Positions 9,392 to 18,122 of a stretch of DNA of 64,000 nucleotides are shown here, piece by piece. How positions within the stretch are numbered: position 1 is the first letter of the stretch; each line of letters opens with the position of its first letter. The stretch is from Pseudaeromonas sp963677375 (GTDB lineage Bacteria; Pseudomonadota; Gammaproteobacteria; Enterobacterales; Aeromonadaceae), in NCBI GenBank assembly GCA_963677375.2, contig CAXXIF010000021.1, positions 98,645-162,644 of the forward strand. The letters run 5' to 3'. Made by a program: the position numbers and the translations under genes. Under the pieces are notes generated by a model. That model did no database searches and had not been told where the DNA came from. It saw nothing but the letters and a program-made list of their open reading frames with translations.

Positions 9392-10015
9392 TCAGTCCCG
9401 CTTACTCAGAACCGAATCAACAATTCCGTACTCTACCGCCTGATCAGCCGACATAAAGTTATCCCGATCCGTATCACGCTCGATTCGATCCAGTGGCTGT
9501 CCAGTATGGAAAGCCAAGCGTTCGTTCAGGGTTTGCTTGATTTTCAGGATCTCCATGGCATGGATCTGAATATCAGAGGCCTGTCCCTGGAAGCCACCCA
9601 ATGGCTGATGAATCATCACGCGCGAGTGCGGTAATACAAAACGTTTCTCTTTAGCGCCACCTGCCAGCAAGAAGGCGCCCATGGAACAGGCTTGTCCCAT
9701 ACAGACAGTGCTGACATCAGGCTTGATGAACTGCATGGTGTCATAGATGGACATACCAGCCGTCACTGAGCCACCGGGAGAGTTGATATAGAGATAAATA
9801 TCCTTCTCCGGGTTCTCTGACTCCAGGAACAGCAACTGCGCAACCACCAGATTGGCCATGTAATCTTCGACCTGGCCGGTCAGAAAAATGACGCGCTCCT
9901 TGAGCAGACGAGAATAGATATCGTATGAACGCTCGCCCTTGGCGGTCTGTTCCACCACTATAGGCACCAGGGCATTCATGGAAGGAGTAAGAGAATCCTG
10001 GATCATTTTATTCAT
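9392..10015 (-). CDS. clpP: ATP-dependent Clp protease proteolytic subunit
   Basis: Serine peptidase that forms the tetradecameric degradation chamber used by ClpX and ClpA. 207 residues, the same length as in E. coli, including a short N-terminal propeptide. The catalytic Ser is in MGQACSMGAFLLAGG, the His in SRVMIHQPLGG and the Asp in the following helix (ERDTDRDNF). It lies between tig and clpX on the same strand. Confidence 0.98.
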   Translation of the reverse strand: MNKMIQDSLTPSMNALVPIVVEQTAKGERSYDIYSRLLKERVIFLTGQVEDYMANLVVAQLLFLESENPEKDIYLYINSPGGSVTAGMSIYDTMQFIKPDVSTVCMGQACSMGAFLLAGGAKEKRFVLPHSRVMIHQPLGGFQGQASDIQIHAMEILKIKQTLNERLAFHTGQPLDRIERDTDRDNFMSADQAVEYGIVDSVLSKRD

Positions 10016-10034
10016 AAGATGATGTTCCTAAAGT

Positions 10035-10063
10035 AAAAAGGCCCGAGTGATATCACACGGGCC
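10035..10063 (-). terminator. Terminator of tig
   Basis: GGCCCG/CGGGCC stem enclosing a second palindrome GTGATATCAC, followed by T5 on the minus strand. It lies in the tig-clpP gap. Confidence 0.82.
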
Positions 10064-10100
10064 ATTATACGCATCAAGATTGTGATGACGTCAAATCGAA

Positions 10101-11414
10101 TCAGGCAGTTGCAGACGCTTTGTTGATCACATCGTCAAAGGAAAGGGCCTTCTCGGTCACCTTAGCCTTGGACATGATCAGTTCGACCGCTTGCTCTTCA
10201 ACAGCCAGATTACGGATGTTGTTCAGCAGTTGCTCATTCTTTTGATAGTAATCAACAACTTCTTGCGGATCTTCATACGCAGTAGCCATGGATTCGATGA
10301 TGCTCTTCACGCGATCATCTTCAGCCTTGATGGCATTGGTACGAATCACTTCGCCCAGCAGCAAACCGATGCGTACACGACGTTCAGCCTGTTCCTGAAA
10401 CAGCTCAGCTGGCAGTTGCGGCATATTCTTGCCTTGTTGGGCGCCACCGAAACGTTGCATGGCTTGCTGACGCAGGCCATCAATTTCCTGCTCAACCGCA
10501 GCCTTAGGTACCGCGATTTCGTTGTTATCCAGCAGACCTTGCAGGGCTTGTTCTTTAACCGCGTTCTTCAGTGCCTGAGTCAGTTCACGCTCCATGTTCT
10601 TACGCACTTCTGCGCGCAGAGCATCGATGGAACCATCTTCAACGCCAAAACGTTGCACGAATTCAGCAGTCAGTTCCGGCAGAATTTGTTGCTCAACCTT
10701 GTTCAAGGTGACAGCAAACTTGGCGGCCTTACCCTTCAGATTTTCAGCGTGGTAGTCTTCCGGGAAAGTCACGTCGATCTCGAACGTTTCACCCGCTTTC
10801 TTACCATACAGACCATCTTCGAAGCCCGGGATCATGCGGCCAGCGCCTAGAACCAGAGAGAAGCCTTCAGCCTTGCCACCTTCGAACTCAACACCATCAA
10901 TTGAGCCGGTGAAGTCCATGTTGACACGCAGTTCAGCCGCAGCCGGAGCATCGACATCAGCCCAGGTGGCGTGTTGCTTGCGCAGGGTCTCGATCATCTT
11001 GTCCAGATCGGCATCTTGTACGCTGGCAACCGGCTTTTCGATCTGGATAGCATCCAGATTCTTGATTTCGATTTCCGGATAAACTTCAAAACTGGCGCTG
11101 AACACGAAGTCCTGACCAGCTTGCAATTCATGGGGCGTGACCGTCGGGGCACCCGCCGGGCTCAGCTTCTGGCTGACAACGGCTTCGACGAAATGACGCT
11201 GGATCAGGGCATCTGCCGCATCGGCAACGACCATCTGACCGTACATCTTCTTGATCACGCTCATGGGAGCCTTACCCGGGCGGAAACCATCAACACGACG
11301 GGTTTTGGCCAGTTGAGCCAGGCGAGTATTGACTTCTTTCTCTACTTTCTCAGCCGGTACTGTGATGGTAAGACGGCGCTCCAGGCCTTGGGTCGTCTCT
11401 ACAGAAACTTGCAT
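10101..11414 (-). CDS. tig: Trigger factor, ribosome-associated chaperone
   Basis: Binds nascent chains at the ribosome exit tunnel and has prolyl isomerase activity. 437 residues. The ribosome-binding signature region GFRPGKAPMSVIKKMYG lies in the N-terminal domain. The FKBP-like domain (VNMDFTGSIDGVEFEGGKAEGF) follows, then the helical C-terminal chaperone domain. E. coli Tig is 432 residues. It is the first gene of the tig-clpP-clpX series and has its own terminator. Confidence 0.98.
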   Translation of the reverse strand: MQVSVETTQGLERRLTITVPAEKVEKEVNTRLAQLAKTRRVDGFRPGKAPMSVIKKMYGQMVVADAADALIQRHFVEAVVSQKLSPAGAPTVTPHELQAGQDFVFSASFEVYPEIEIKNLDAIQIEKPVASVQDADLDKMIETLRKQHATWADVDAPAAAELRVNMDFTGSIDGVEFEGGKAEGFSLVLGAGRMIPGFEDGLYGKKAGETFEIDVTFPEDYHAENLKGKAAKFAVTLNKVEQQILPELTAEFVQRFGVEDGSIDALRAEVRKNMERELTQALKNAVKEQALQGLLDNNEIAVPKAAVEQEIDGLRQQAMQRFGGAQQGKNMPQLPAELFQEQAERRVRIGLLLGEVIRTNAIKAEDDRVKSIIESMATAYEDPQEVVDYYQKNEQLLNNIRNLAVEEQAVELIMSKAKVTEKALSFDDVINKASATA

Positions 11415-11797
11415 TCTTTTACCTCGTTCAACTCAGCACGCAGGGGGAACTCCCCTGCTCCTCAGACGCAGCCAGGCGACCAGCGCCCACCTCATCCTCG
11501 TTTGAAGACAATAAAGTCTTCCCTCGATACATAAAATGACGCGGCATTATAGCCATGCCATCTGGGCTAGTCGAGCCATCCCCTCGTTATCGGAGCTGCC
11601 TGATTCGCATTTTTACAACAAAAATGGCCCGTTTTTGCTTCGATTGGTGCTTAATTCGTCACTCCCATCGCCGCACGCTTCCCCAGCCCTCCCGACACGA
11701 GCAATGGCAAACGCAGTTTGTTACAGTACCAGGCACCCGACCAGAGAATGGGTCCGGTCAATATCCAGCCATATTGCCATGGTCAAAGAGAGCCGTT
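11415..11797. other. Intergenic region between tig and the GH84 gene
   Basis: 383 bp between divergently transcribed genes. The plus-strand frame of the GH84 gene stays open through much of it, but the predicted peptide is low in family similarity before 11798. I see no RNA gene or repeat. It should hold the promoters of both genes. Confidence 0.5.
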
Positions 11798-12925
11798 ATG
11801 CCACAGCCCCCACAGTTACCTTGCTCATACCCCCCGTTGACCACATCGCTGGACGGGCACCAGGATTTCCTGGGTATTATTGAAGGCTTCTTTGGCCACA
11901 GTTGGTCCTGGCAGCGGCGTCTGGAGTACGCCCGCTGGTTACCCCAACACGGTTATGGCTTCTATATTTATGCCCCCAAGGACGATGGCTATCTGCGCCG
12001 CCATTGGCAGCAACCTTGGCCAGCAGACCAATTGGTCGAGCTCGGCGCGCTGGCGTCAGCCTGCAAGAACCATGGACTGGCTTTCGGGGTAGGTTTGACG
12101 CCGCTGGGCGCTCATCATGATTACCCTCGACAACGGGAGCTGCTCTTAGCCAAAGTCCGTCTCATCGATGATGCACTGGCCCCCGATATTCTGGCGGTAT
12201 TGTTCGACGATATGCCCAGCGACACGCAGGATCTGGCCCAGCTGCAACTGACCATAGCCCATGACATTGCCGCCCATACCCGTGCCAGGCGTCTAATTTT
12301 TTGCCCCAGCTTTTACAGTACCGACCCCATTCTGGAAAAAGTATTCGGCGCCATGCCGGTCAATTACTGGCCCGAACTCGGTGCCGGGCTCGACCCGCAA
12401 TTTGACTTGTTCTGGACCGGACCCAAAGTCTGCTCCAGCAGCTATCCGCTGGATCATCTGGCCTGGGTTGCCGAGACCCTTCGGCGCAAACCATTTTTAT
12501 GGGATAACTACCCCGTCAATGACGGCAAGAAAGCTTCCAACTTCTTGTATCTGAACCCGTTTGAAGATCGCCCGGCTGAGTTACGTCACTATTTAGCAGG
12601 CCATGCGGTCAATCCAATGAAACAGGCCATGCTCAGTCGCCTCCCCCTTGCGTCATTACCCTTGAGCTACCAGCAAGGTGAGGACTATCGATCTGAAGCC
12701 GCCTGGCAACAGATCGCCCATCAAGAGCTAGGTACGGAACTAACCCAACTGCTGACCGCCGATCGACAGACATTCGCCCAACTGGGTCTGGAGCATATTT
12801 CGGCGGCGCAGAAGGATAGGTTGCGTCTCCGCTATCAGCCTCATGCAACACATCCGGCCATAGCGGAGTTGCTGGACTGGTTGTCTGGTGGCTATCAGTT
12901 TGATCCGGCCTGTCTCACTGATTAA
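11798..12925 (+). CDS. GH84 family beta-N-acetylglucosaminidase (O-GlcNAcase/hyaluronidase-like)
   Basis: Predicted glycoside hydrolase removing terminal beta-linked N-acetylglucosamine by substrate-assisted catalysis. From ATG 11798 (AGAG seven bases before) it is 375 residues. GH84 hallmarks are GIIEGFFGHSWSW near residue 26, YIYAPKDDGYLRRHW near 57, and the catalytic Asp pair in FDDM (137-138). It has no signal peptide and no accessory modules, unlike secreted clostridial NagJ, so it is probably cytoplasmic. Its substrate could be cell-wall or chitin-derived sugars, which is inference. The open frame extends 81 codons upstream without family similarity. Confidence 0.83.
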   Translation: MPQPPQLPCSYPPLTTSLDGHQDFLGIIEGFFGHSWSWQRRLEYARWLPQHGYGFYIYAPKDDGYLRRHWQQPWPADQLVELGALASACKNHGLAFGVGLTPLGAHHDYPRQRELLLAKVRLIDDALAPDILAVLFDDMPSDTQDLAQLQLTIAHDIAAHTRARRLIFCPSFYSTDPILEKVFGAMPVNYWPELGAGLDPQFDLFWTGPKVCSSSYPLDHLAWVAETLRRKPFLWDNYPVNDGKKASNFLYLNPFEDRPAELRHYLAGHAVNPMKQAMLSRLPLASLPLSYQQGEDYRSEAAWQQIAHQELGTELTQLLTADRQTFAQLGLEHISAAQKDRLRLRYQPHATHPAIAELLDWLSGGYQFDPACLTD

Positions 12926-12977
12926 CCCTCTAAGATCCGCGCCAACCGCTGATTCATTTCCTTCTAAAGGAGCTGTA

Positions 12978-13868
12978 ATGCCTTCGTTCTCCGTCTCCTG
13001 GCTGGACCGCTCGACCCTGCTAGCGCTGTTGACCATTTTCCTTTGGTCATCGTTGGCGGCGCTGACCTCCCGTATCACCTCGGTGACACCACTGGTACTG
13101 GTGGGACTCGTATTATTTTTCTGTGGCTTGGGAGCCATCCCGCTGTGGCGCCAATGGCGAGCGCCGCCCATCACCTGGCTGATCACCATTGGCGCATTTC
13201 TGGGTTATCACCTGCTGTTATTCAGCGCCTTTCGCCACGCCCCCGTACTGGAAGCCAACCTAATCAATTATCTCTGGCCTCTGATGATCATCCTGTTCAC
13301 TCCGCTGCTGATCCCCAATCATCCGCTGCAACGTCAGCACATTCTGGCCGCTGTGCTGGGACTCAGCGGCAGCCTGCTGGTGATGGTCGACGGCTCTTTG
13401 GATCTGCAGCAGAACTATATTCCCGGTTATCTGCTGGCTCTGGCGGCTGCGATGATCTGGGGCTTTTATTCTGTACTCTCCCGGCGCCTACCGGCAGCAC
13501 CCGCACCTGTGATTGGCGCCTGCTGCCTGATTTCCGGGCTCCTGGCTCTGCTGATTGCCCGGCTCACCGAAGGCCCCATGCCCTGGCTGCAGATCTCCAG
13601 GAGCGACTGGGGATTGATCATCGGTTTGGCCGTCGGCCCGATGGGTGTGGCATTTATTACCTGGTATCTGGCATTGCGGGATGGAGATCCCCGGCGCATC
13701 GGCATTTTGGCCTATCTGACCCCGCTGTTCAGCACCTTGCTATTAGTCTTCCTGAATGGCGAAAGTCTCCAACTACGGCATGTCATCGCCGGGTGTTTGA
13801 TCATCGGCGGTGCGGCTCTGGGGCTTGTTCGGACGCACAAAACAGATAAGCGCTCACGCACCCATTAG
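12978..13868 (+). CDS. EamA/DMT-family transporter (YddG-like exporter)
   Basis: Inner-membrane drug/metabolite-superfamily protein of 296 residues with about ten transmembrane segments and two EamA repeats. The second repeat begins near GYLLALAAAMIWGFYSVLSRR. YddG-type relatives export aromatic amino acids; that substrate is only suggested here. The ATG at 12978 is set by AAAGGAG six bases before it. The open frame from 12888 overlaps the GH84 gene and is rejected. It lies 52 bp after the GH84 gene and may be co-transcribed with it. Confidence 0.82.
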   Translation: MPSFSVSWLDRSTLLALLTIFLWSSLAALTSRITSVTPLVLVGLVLFFCGLGAIPLWRQWRAPPITWLITIGAFLGYHLLLFSAFRHAPVLEANLINYLWPLMIILFTPLLIPNHPLQRQHILAAVLGLSGSLLVMVDGSLDLQQNYIPGYLLALAAAMIWGFYSVLSRRLPAAPAPVIGACCLISGLLALLIARLTEGPMPWLQISRSDWGLIIGLAVGPMGVAFITWYLALRDGDPRRIGILAYLTPLFSTLLLVFLNGESLQLRHVIAGCLIIGGAALGLVRTHKTDKRSRTH

Positions 13869-14028
13869 CCATGGTCGGAGCGTCTCTGGCACGACATTGA
13901 TGCTTTCCGTTTGAAGACGCAGGGAGGATGGCCCCTGCTGGCAATCGTGTTATTCTCATCAGGCTGATTTGATGGAGCGGTTGCTCCATCACTCCTGAAT
14001 TTTTCATCCGTGTTTAGAGGAAACTGCC

Positions 14029-14436
14029 ATGCGCATTCTGCATACCATGCTCCGTGTTGGAGATTTACAACGCTCCCTGGATTTTTATACCCGTATTCTC
14101 GGCATGAAATTGCTCCGCCAGAGTGAGAACAGTGAATATCAGTACACCCTTGCTTTCGTCGGTTATGGGGATGAACAGGATGAAGCTGTCCTTGAGTTGA
14201 CCTACAACTGGGGTGTCAGCGAGTATGAGTTGGGTACTGCTTATGGCCACGTTGCGCTGGAGGCTGAAGACATCTATGCCACCTGCGACGCCATTCGCGC
14301 TGCCGGTGGCACCATCAGCCGTGAACCCGGCCCGGTCAAAGGTGGTACCACGGAGATCGCCTTCGTCGTCGACCCGGATGGCTACAAGATTGAATTGATC
14401 AATAAGAAGTTTGCTGGCAAGGGTCTGGGCGACTAG
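14029..14436 (+). CDS. gloA: Lactoylglutathione lyase (glyoxalase I)
   Basis: Converts the methylglyoxal-glutathione hemithioacetal to S-lactoylglutathione. 135 residues, the E. coli length, starting MRILHTMLRVGDLQRSLDFYT. The four metal ligands are visible: His5, Glu in AVLELTYNWG, His in YGHVALE and Glu in YKIELI. This is the Ni/Co-type glyoxalase I fold. GAGGAAAC precedes the start. A hairpin GATGGAGC/GCTCCATC lies about 40 bp upstream in the leader, without a T run. Confidence 0.96.
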   Translation: MRILHTMLRVGDLQRSLDFYTRILGMKLLRQSENSEYQYTLAFVGYGDEQDEAVLELTYNWGVSEYELGTAYGHVALEAEDIYATCDAIRAAGGTISREPGPVKGGTTEIAFVVDPDGYKIELINKKFAGKGLGD

Positions 14437-14555
14437 TTCCGGTTTGACGTTGACTACCCTAGCGCACCGCATTGGCAACAGGGTATTACCAATCGAGTAC
14501 GGCTGTTTGCCAGCCGACTCCATCAAGCCCATTTGTTACCGCAAGGAGATGTTTT

Positions 14556-15161
14556 GTGATCATGCTATTTATCGTTCTGGCCACCATTCTGGGCTTGCTG
14601 TTGTGGTTCACTCAGGTCTACAACCATCTGGTTGCGCTCAAGGGACAATTCGAAAATGGTTTTGCGCAAATCGAAGTACAACTCCGCCGTCGCTATGATC
14701 TGATCCCCAACCTGGTTGAAACCGTCAGAGGCTATTTACAACATGAAAACCAGACCCTGACTGCGGTAATCGAAGCCCGTAATGCCGCTCATGCCCTGCT
14801 AAAAGCCGCCAGTCTGCATCCTGGGGATAGTCAGGCCATGGTGCAGCTCGGCCAGGCCGAGAGTCAGCTCATGCAGGCGCTTGGGGGTCTGAATGTGCAG
14901 TTGGAAGCCTATCCGGATCTCAAGGCCAATGGACAGATCGCGCAGCTGTTCGAGGAGCTGACCGCGACCGAGAACCGGGTCGCTTTTTCTCGTCAGGCAT
15001 TCAACGATGGCGTCACGGCCTACAATATCTACCGCAAGCAATTTCCGGCTATCTTGTTAGCGTCCCGAGTCGGGCATACAGATGATGCCTCGCTGCTCGA
15101 AATTGACGCCCCTGAGCTTTACCGCCAGACACCACAGATCAATTTGACCTCGCCCCGCTAG
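14556..15161 (+). CDS. LemA family protein
   Basis: Membrane-anchored protein with one N-terminal transmembrane helix (MLFIVLATILGLLLWF) followed by the long alpha-helical LemA domain (RRRYDLIPNLVETVRGYLQHE). The GTG at 14556 is preferred because AAGGAG stands seven bases before it; the ATG two codons later is the alternative. It gives 201 residues. Function is not established in the family. It is 33 bp from an M48 peptidase, a pairing often seen between LemA and HtpX-like proteases, which suggests an envelope quality-control role. Confidence 0.88.
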   Translation: MIMLFIVLATILGLLLWFTQVYNHLVALKGQFENGFAQIEVQLRRRYDLIPNLVETVRGYLQHENQTLTAVIEARNAAHALLKAASLHPGDSQAMVQLGQAESQLMQALGGLNVQLEAYPDLKANGQIAQLFEELTATENRVAFSRQAFNDGVTAYNIYRKQFPAILLASRVGHTDDASLLEIDAPELYRQTPQINLTSPR

Positions 15162-15194
15162 TTTTCCTCTCGTGTGATTGTTGGAGTGTCGGTG

Positions 15195-17096
15195 ATGGAT
15201 TTTTATCAGCAACAGCGAGATGCCAAGCGCTTGAGCCATCTGCTGATCCTGCTGTATGTCGCCGGCGTCCTAGCCCTCGGTGTCGTCTCCAGCCTCTGGT
15301 TAAGCCTCATCGTCATTCCACTCAAGTTGTTGTTTTCAACATCCCCGGCGGCGCTGTTCAGCCTGCCTCAATTTCTGTTTATGGCTAGCCTCATCATGCT
15401 GCTTTGTCTGGGCATCAGCTATGCCCGCTACCAGTCGCTGCAGCGCGGGGGTTGGTTGGTAGCCAAGGCGTTAGGCGCCAGCCGCCTCAGCGCTAACCCG
15501 ACCACTATCAAGGAGCAGCAATTCCGGAATGTGGTCGAGGAGATGGCGTTAGCCTCCGGGTTACCGATCCCCGCACTCTTTGTGCAGGAGCAGGAACTGG
15601 CGATTAACAGCTTCGCGGCAGGCATGGGAATCACAGATGCGGTCATTGTCATCACCCGGGGCGCACTTCTAGCTCTGGATCGGGATGAATTACAGGCCAT
15701 GGTCGCCCACGAGTTCAGCCATATTCAGCATGGTGATATTCGCCTGAATATGCAGTTGGCCGCCGCCATGACTGGGTTGTTATTGATCGCCGAGTTGGCG
15801 GAACAACTGGGCCAGCATCCTGAGCGGGAGAGCCAGGAGGCCTATCGGAAACTCGGAACCGCTCATGCTTTCCAGCCGTTGAGCTCTGGCTGTCATCTGC
15901 TGGGGTATGGGGGAATTCTCTTCAGTGAACTACTCAAGGCGGCCGTCAATCGTCAACGCGAAGTGCTCGCCGATGCTTCGGCAGTGCAGTTTACCCGCAA
16001 TCCAGGTGCTTTGGCCTCCACCTTGAAAAAAGTGGCCGGTCACCCTTATGCCTCCTTGATGTTTCACCCCGCCAGCCGACGTTTCAGCCATCTGTTTTTT
16101 GCGCAGGGGCTGGATAGCACCTTTGCCGGTGCCCTGGCTACCCATCCCCCACTGGCAACACGTATCCGGAGTTTGGAGCCCAACTGGGATGGTCTCTACA
16201 TCCGTCAATTTGCCATCATGCCCCAGGCGGAATACCGCGAAACAGCCGATGTGCCGCTCCCGCAGCGTCACGCTCCTGATGAGGCTGGGGCAGCGGCATC
16301 CCCTAGCCCCACAACGGCGACACGTACGACGCTGGATCTGGATGCCCGCCAGGAATGGCTGCCGCTGATCCCGGCCCCCTTGCTGGCGGCGGCCCATCAG
16401 TTACCTGGCGCACAATTCGTACTCTATTCTCTGCTGATCAGTACTGACCTGCGGATACGACACCAACAACTTTCGCAACTCCCCAATCCCCAGGCCGTTG
16501 AAGATCTGACCTGCCACCCGCTCTCGCCCCCCTTGCGCCTGGGATTGATCGAGTTATCTCTGTCAACCCTGCAAGGACTGGCTTATCCACAGTTTGTGGA
16601 CTTTCACGAGCAGTTGCAGCGGCTCATTGATGCAGATGGTGAAATCTCTCTGTTTGAATGGTTATTGAGTCGGATGATCCAGCATCAGTTGGCCCCCCGT
16701 TTTACAAATGCTCAATCCACAGGCCCCATGCTGAAAAACATCGAGTTGGTGAGTGCCGAAATACAACTCTTGGTCAGTGGCGTGGCCCATCGTTGCACCA
16801 CCACACCCGCGGCTGCAGAACAATTCTTAAACGCGCTCCGCTCCCGACTCCCCCGTCCGGCAATCGAGTTGCTACCGTCACCCGATTTTGTACAGATGGG
16901 GCAAGCTTTGGATCGCCTGCAACAAGCAGCCCCCGGCATCAAGCTGCAGCTGGTTCAGGCCATTGCCCATGCCATGGAGTGGGATGGGCAGATCAGCGAC
17001 ATCGAATTTACCCTGTTTCGCACCCTGGCATTGTGTCTGGATTGTCCGATCCCGCCACCACAACCAGGGCGAGCAGCAACAAGCTCGGAGCTATAG
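15195..17096 (+). CDS. Large M48-family membrane metallopeptidase
   Basis: HtpX-like zinc protease of 633 residues. Two N-terminal hydrophobic segments (HLLILLYVAGVLALGVVSSLWL and FLFMASLIMLLCLGISY) anchor it. The zinc motif HEFSH is at 172-176, and the third ligand Glu is in NRQREVLADASAV. HtpX itself is about 290 residues. The extra 300 C-terminal residues (from about 330) have no domain I recognise. The start is ATG 15195 with TTGGAG nine bases before. It lies immediately after the LemA gene. Confidence 0.87.
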   Translation: MDFYQQQRDAKRLSHLLILLYVAGVLALGVVSSLWLSLIVIPLKLLFSTSPAALFSLPQFLFMASLIMLLCLGISYARYQSLQRGGWLVAKALGASRLSANPTTIKEQQFRNVVEEMALASGLPIPALFVQEQELAINSFAAGMGITDAVIVITRGALLALDRDELQAMVAHEFSHIQHGDIRLNMQLAAAMTGLLLIAELAEQLGQHPERESQEAYRKLGTAHAFQPLSSGCHLLGYGGILFSELLKAAVNRQREVLADASAVQFTRNPGALASTLKKVAGHPYASLMFHPASRRFSHLFFAQGLDSTFAGALATHPPLATRIRSLEPNWDGLYIRQFAIMPQAEYRETADVPLPQRHAPDEAGAAASPSPTTATRTTLDLDARQEWLPLIPAPLLAAAHQLPGAQFVLYSLLISTDLRIRHQQLSQLPNPQAVEDLTCHPLSPPLRLGLIELSLSTLQGLAYPQFVDFHEQLQRLIDADGEISLFEWLLSRMIQHQLAPRFTNAQSTGPMLKNIELVSAEIQLLVSGVAHRCTTTPAAAEQFLNALRSRLPRPAIELLPSPDFVQMGQALDRLQQAAPGIKLQLVQAIAHAMEWDGQISDIEFTLFRTLALCLDCPIPPPQPGRAATSSEL

Positions 17097-17212
17097 GCTT
17101 CCTCTTTGTATTGAAAACGTTAACAAGCCCCCGCTTTCGCCGCGGTTGAGTCTGTGTAACTGCCGAAGAGAGTTATATAATCCCGCCAGAGCAGTGACTG
17201 GAGATCCGCGCG

Positions 17213-18019
17213 ATGGAGTTTAAAGAGATGGCAGCTGCCCAACAGGCAGCCAAACAAGGCAACGCCAATGCCCAATACAGCTTGGCCGAATGTTACGCCC
17301 TCGGTCAGGAGGTCCTGCAAAATGATTTGATGGCAGCCCACTGGTATCGACTCGCCGCTCATCAGGGGCATGCTCCCGCACTGTTTAAACTGGCATCCCT
17401 GTATGAGCAGGGAAAAGGGGTAACGCAGGATCTGGCTCAGGCTCTCGACTGCTATCGCATGGCGGCAGAGCGTGGTCATCCGGCAGCCGCCTACACTCTG
17501 GCTTTGAGTTTTGATACCGGACGCGGCGTGGTACAGGATGAAAAACAAAGTGCCTACTGGTATCAAAAGGCCGCAGAGTTGGAGCATGCCGATGCGGCTT
17601 ATACATTGGGGCTGATGTACGACATGGGCCGTGGCGTATCTCAGGATTACAAATTAGCCATCAAGTGGTATCGCAAGGCTGCCGAGCTGGATCATCTGGA
17701 GGCGCCCTATAATCTGGGGCTCATGTATTACAATGGGCAGGGTGTGCCACAAGATAACAAGCAAGCTCTGTTCTGGTACCGTCAAGCCGCCGAGAAGTCC
17801 CATATTGAAGCCCAATTTCTGCTCGCCGCCATGTATGCCTTGGGACAAGGGGTACCGCAGGACGACATGCAAGCCTATGTCTGGGGCTCTTTGGCTGCGG
17901 TCGGGTTCCCAGATGCAGCCAAGATCCGAGACAATGCCGCGACCCGGCTCGATTCCGCTTCGCTGAGCAAAGCCAAGGTGCTGGCTGCCTCCTATGCGGA
18001 ACAATATCAGGTCGCATAA
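17213..18019 (+). CDS. Sel1-like repeat protein
   Basis: 268 residues made almost entirely of seven Sel1/TPR-like repeats of about 36 residues. The repeat core is A-x-Y-x-L-G-x-x-Y-x-x-G-x-G-V-x-Q-D, for example YTLGLMYDMGRGVSQDYKLA. Such solenoids mediate protein-protein contacts. There is no signal peptide, so it is probably cytoplasmic. The partner is unknown. It ends at a bidirectional terminator shared with motY. Confidence 0.88.
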   Translation: MEFKEMAAAQQAAKQGNANAQYSLAECYALGQEVLQNDLMAAHWYRLAAHQGHAPALFKLASLYEQGKGVTQDLAQALDCYRMAAERGHPAAAYTLALSFDTGRGVVQDEKQSAYWYQKAAELEHADAAYTLGLMYDMGRGVSQDYKLAIKWYRKAAELDHLEAPYNLGLMYYNGQGVPQDNKQALFWYRQAAEKSHIEAQFLLAAMYALGQGVPQDDMQAYVWGSLAAVGFPDAAKIRDNAATRLDSASLSKAKVLAASYAEQYQVA

Positions 18020-18038
18020 TCTACTGGTTATCGATGTT

Positions 18039-18068
18039 AAAAAGCCCCATGGCGACATGGGGCTTTTT
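18039..18068. terminator. Bidirectional terminator, Sel1 gene / motY
   Basis: AAAAAGCCCCAT/ATGGGGCTTTTT perfect stem with a six-base loop between convergent genes. Confidence 0.9.
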
Positions 18069-18122
18069 CTATGGTTGAGCCGAGGACCTAGCTAGGCGCA
18101 GCTCATCCCGTGACGTCGGAGG

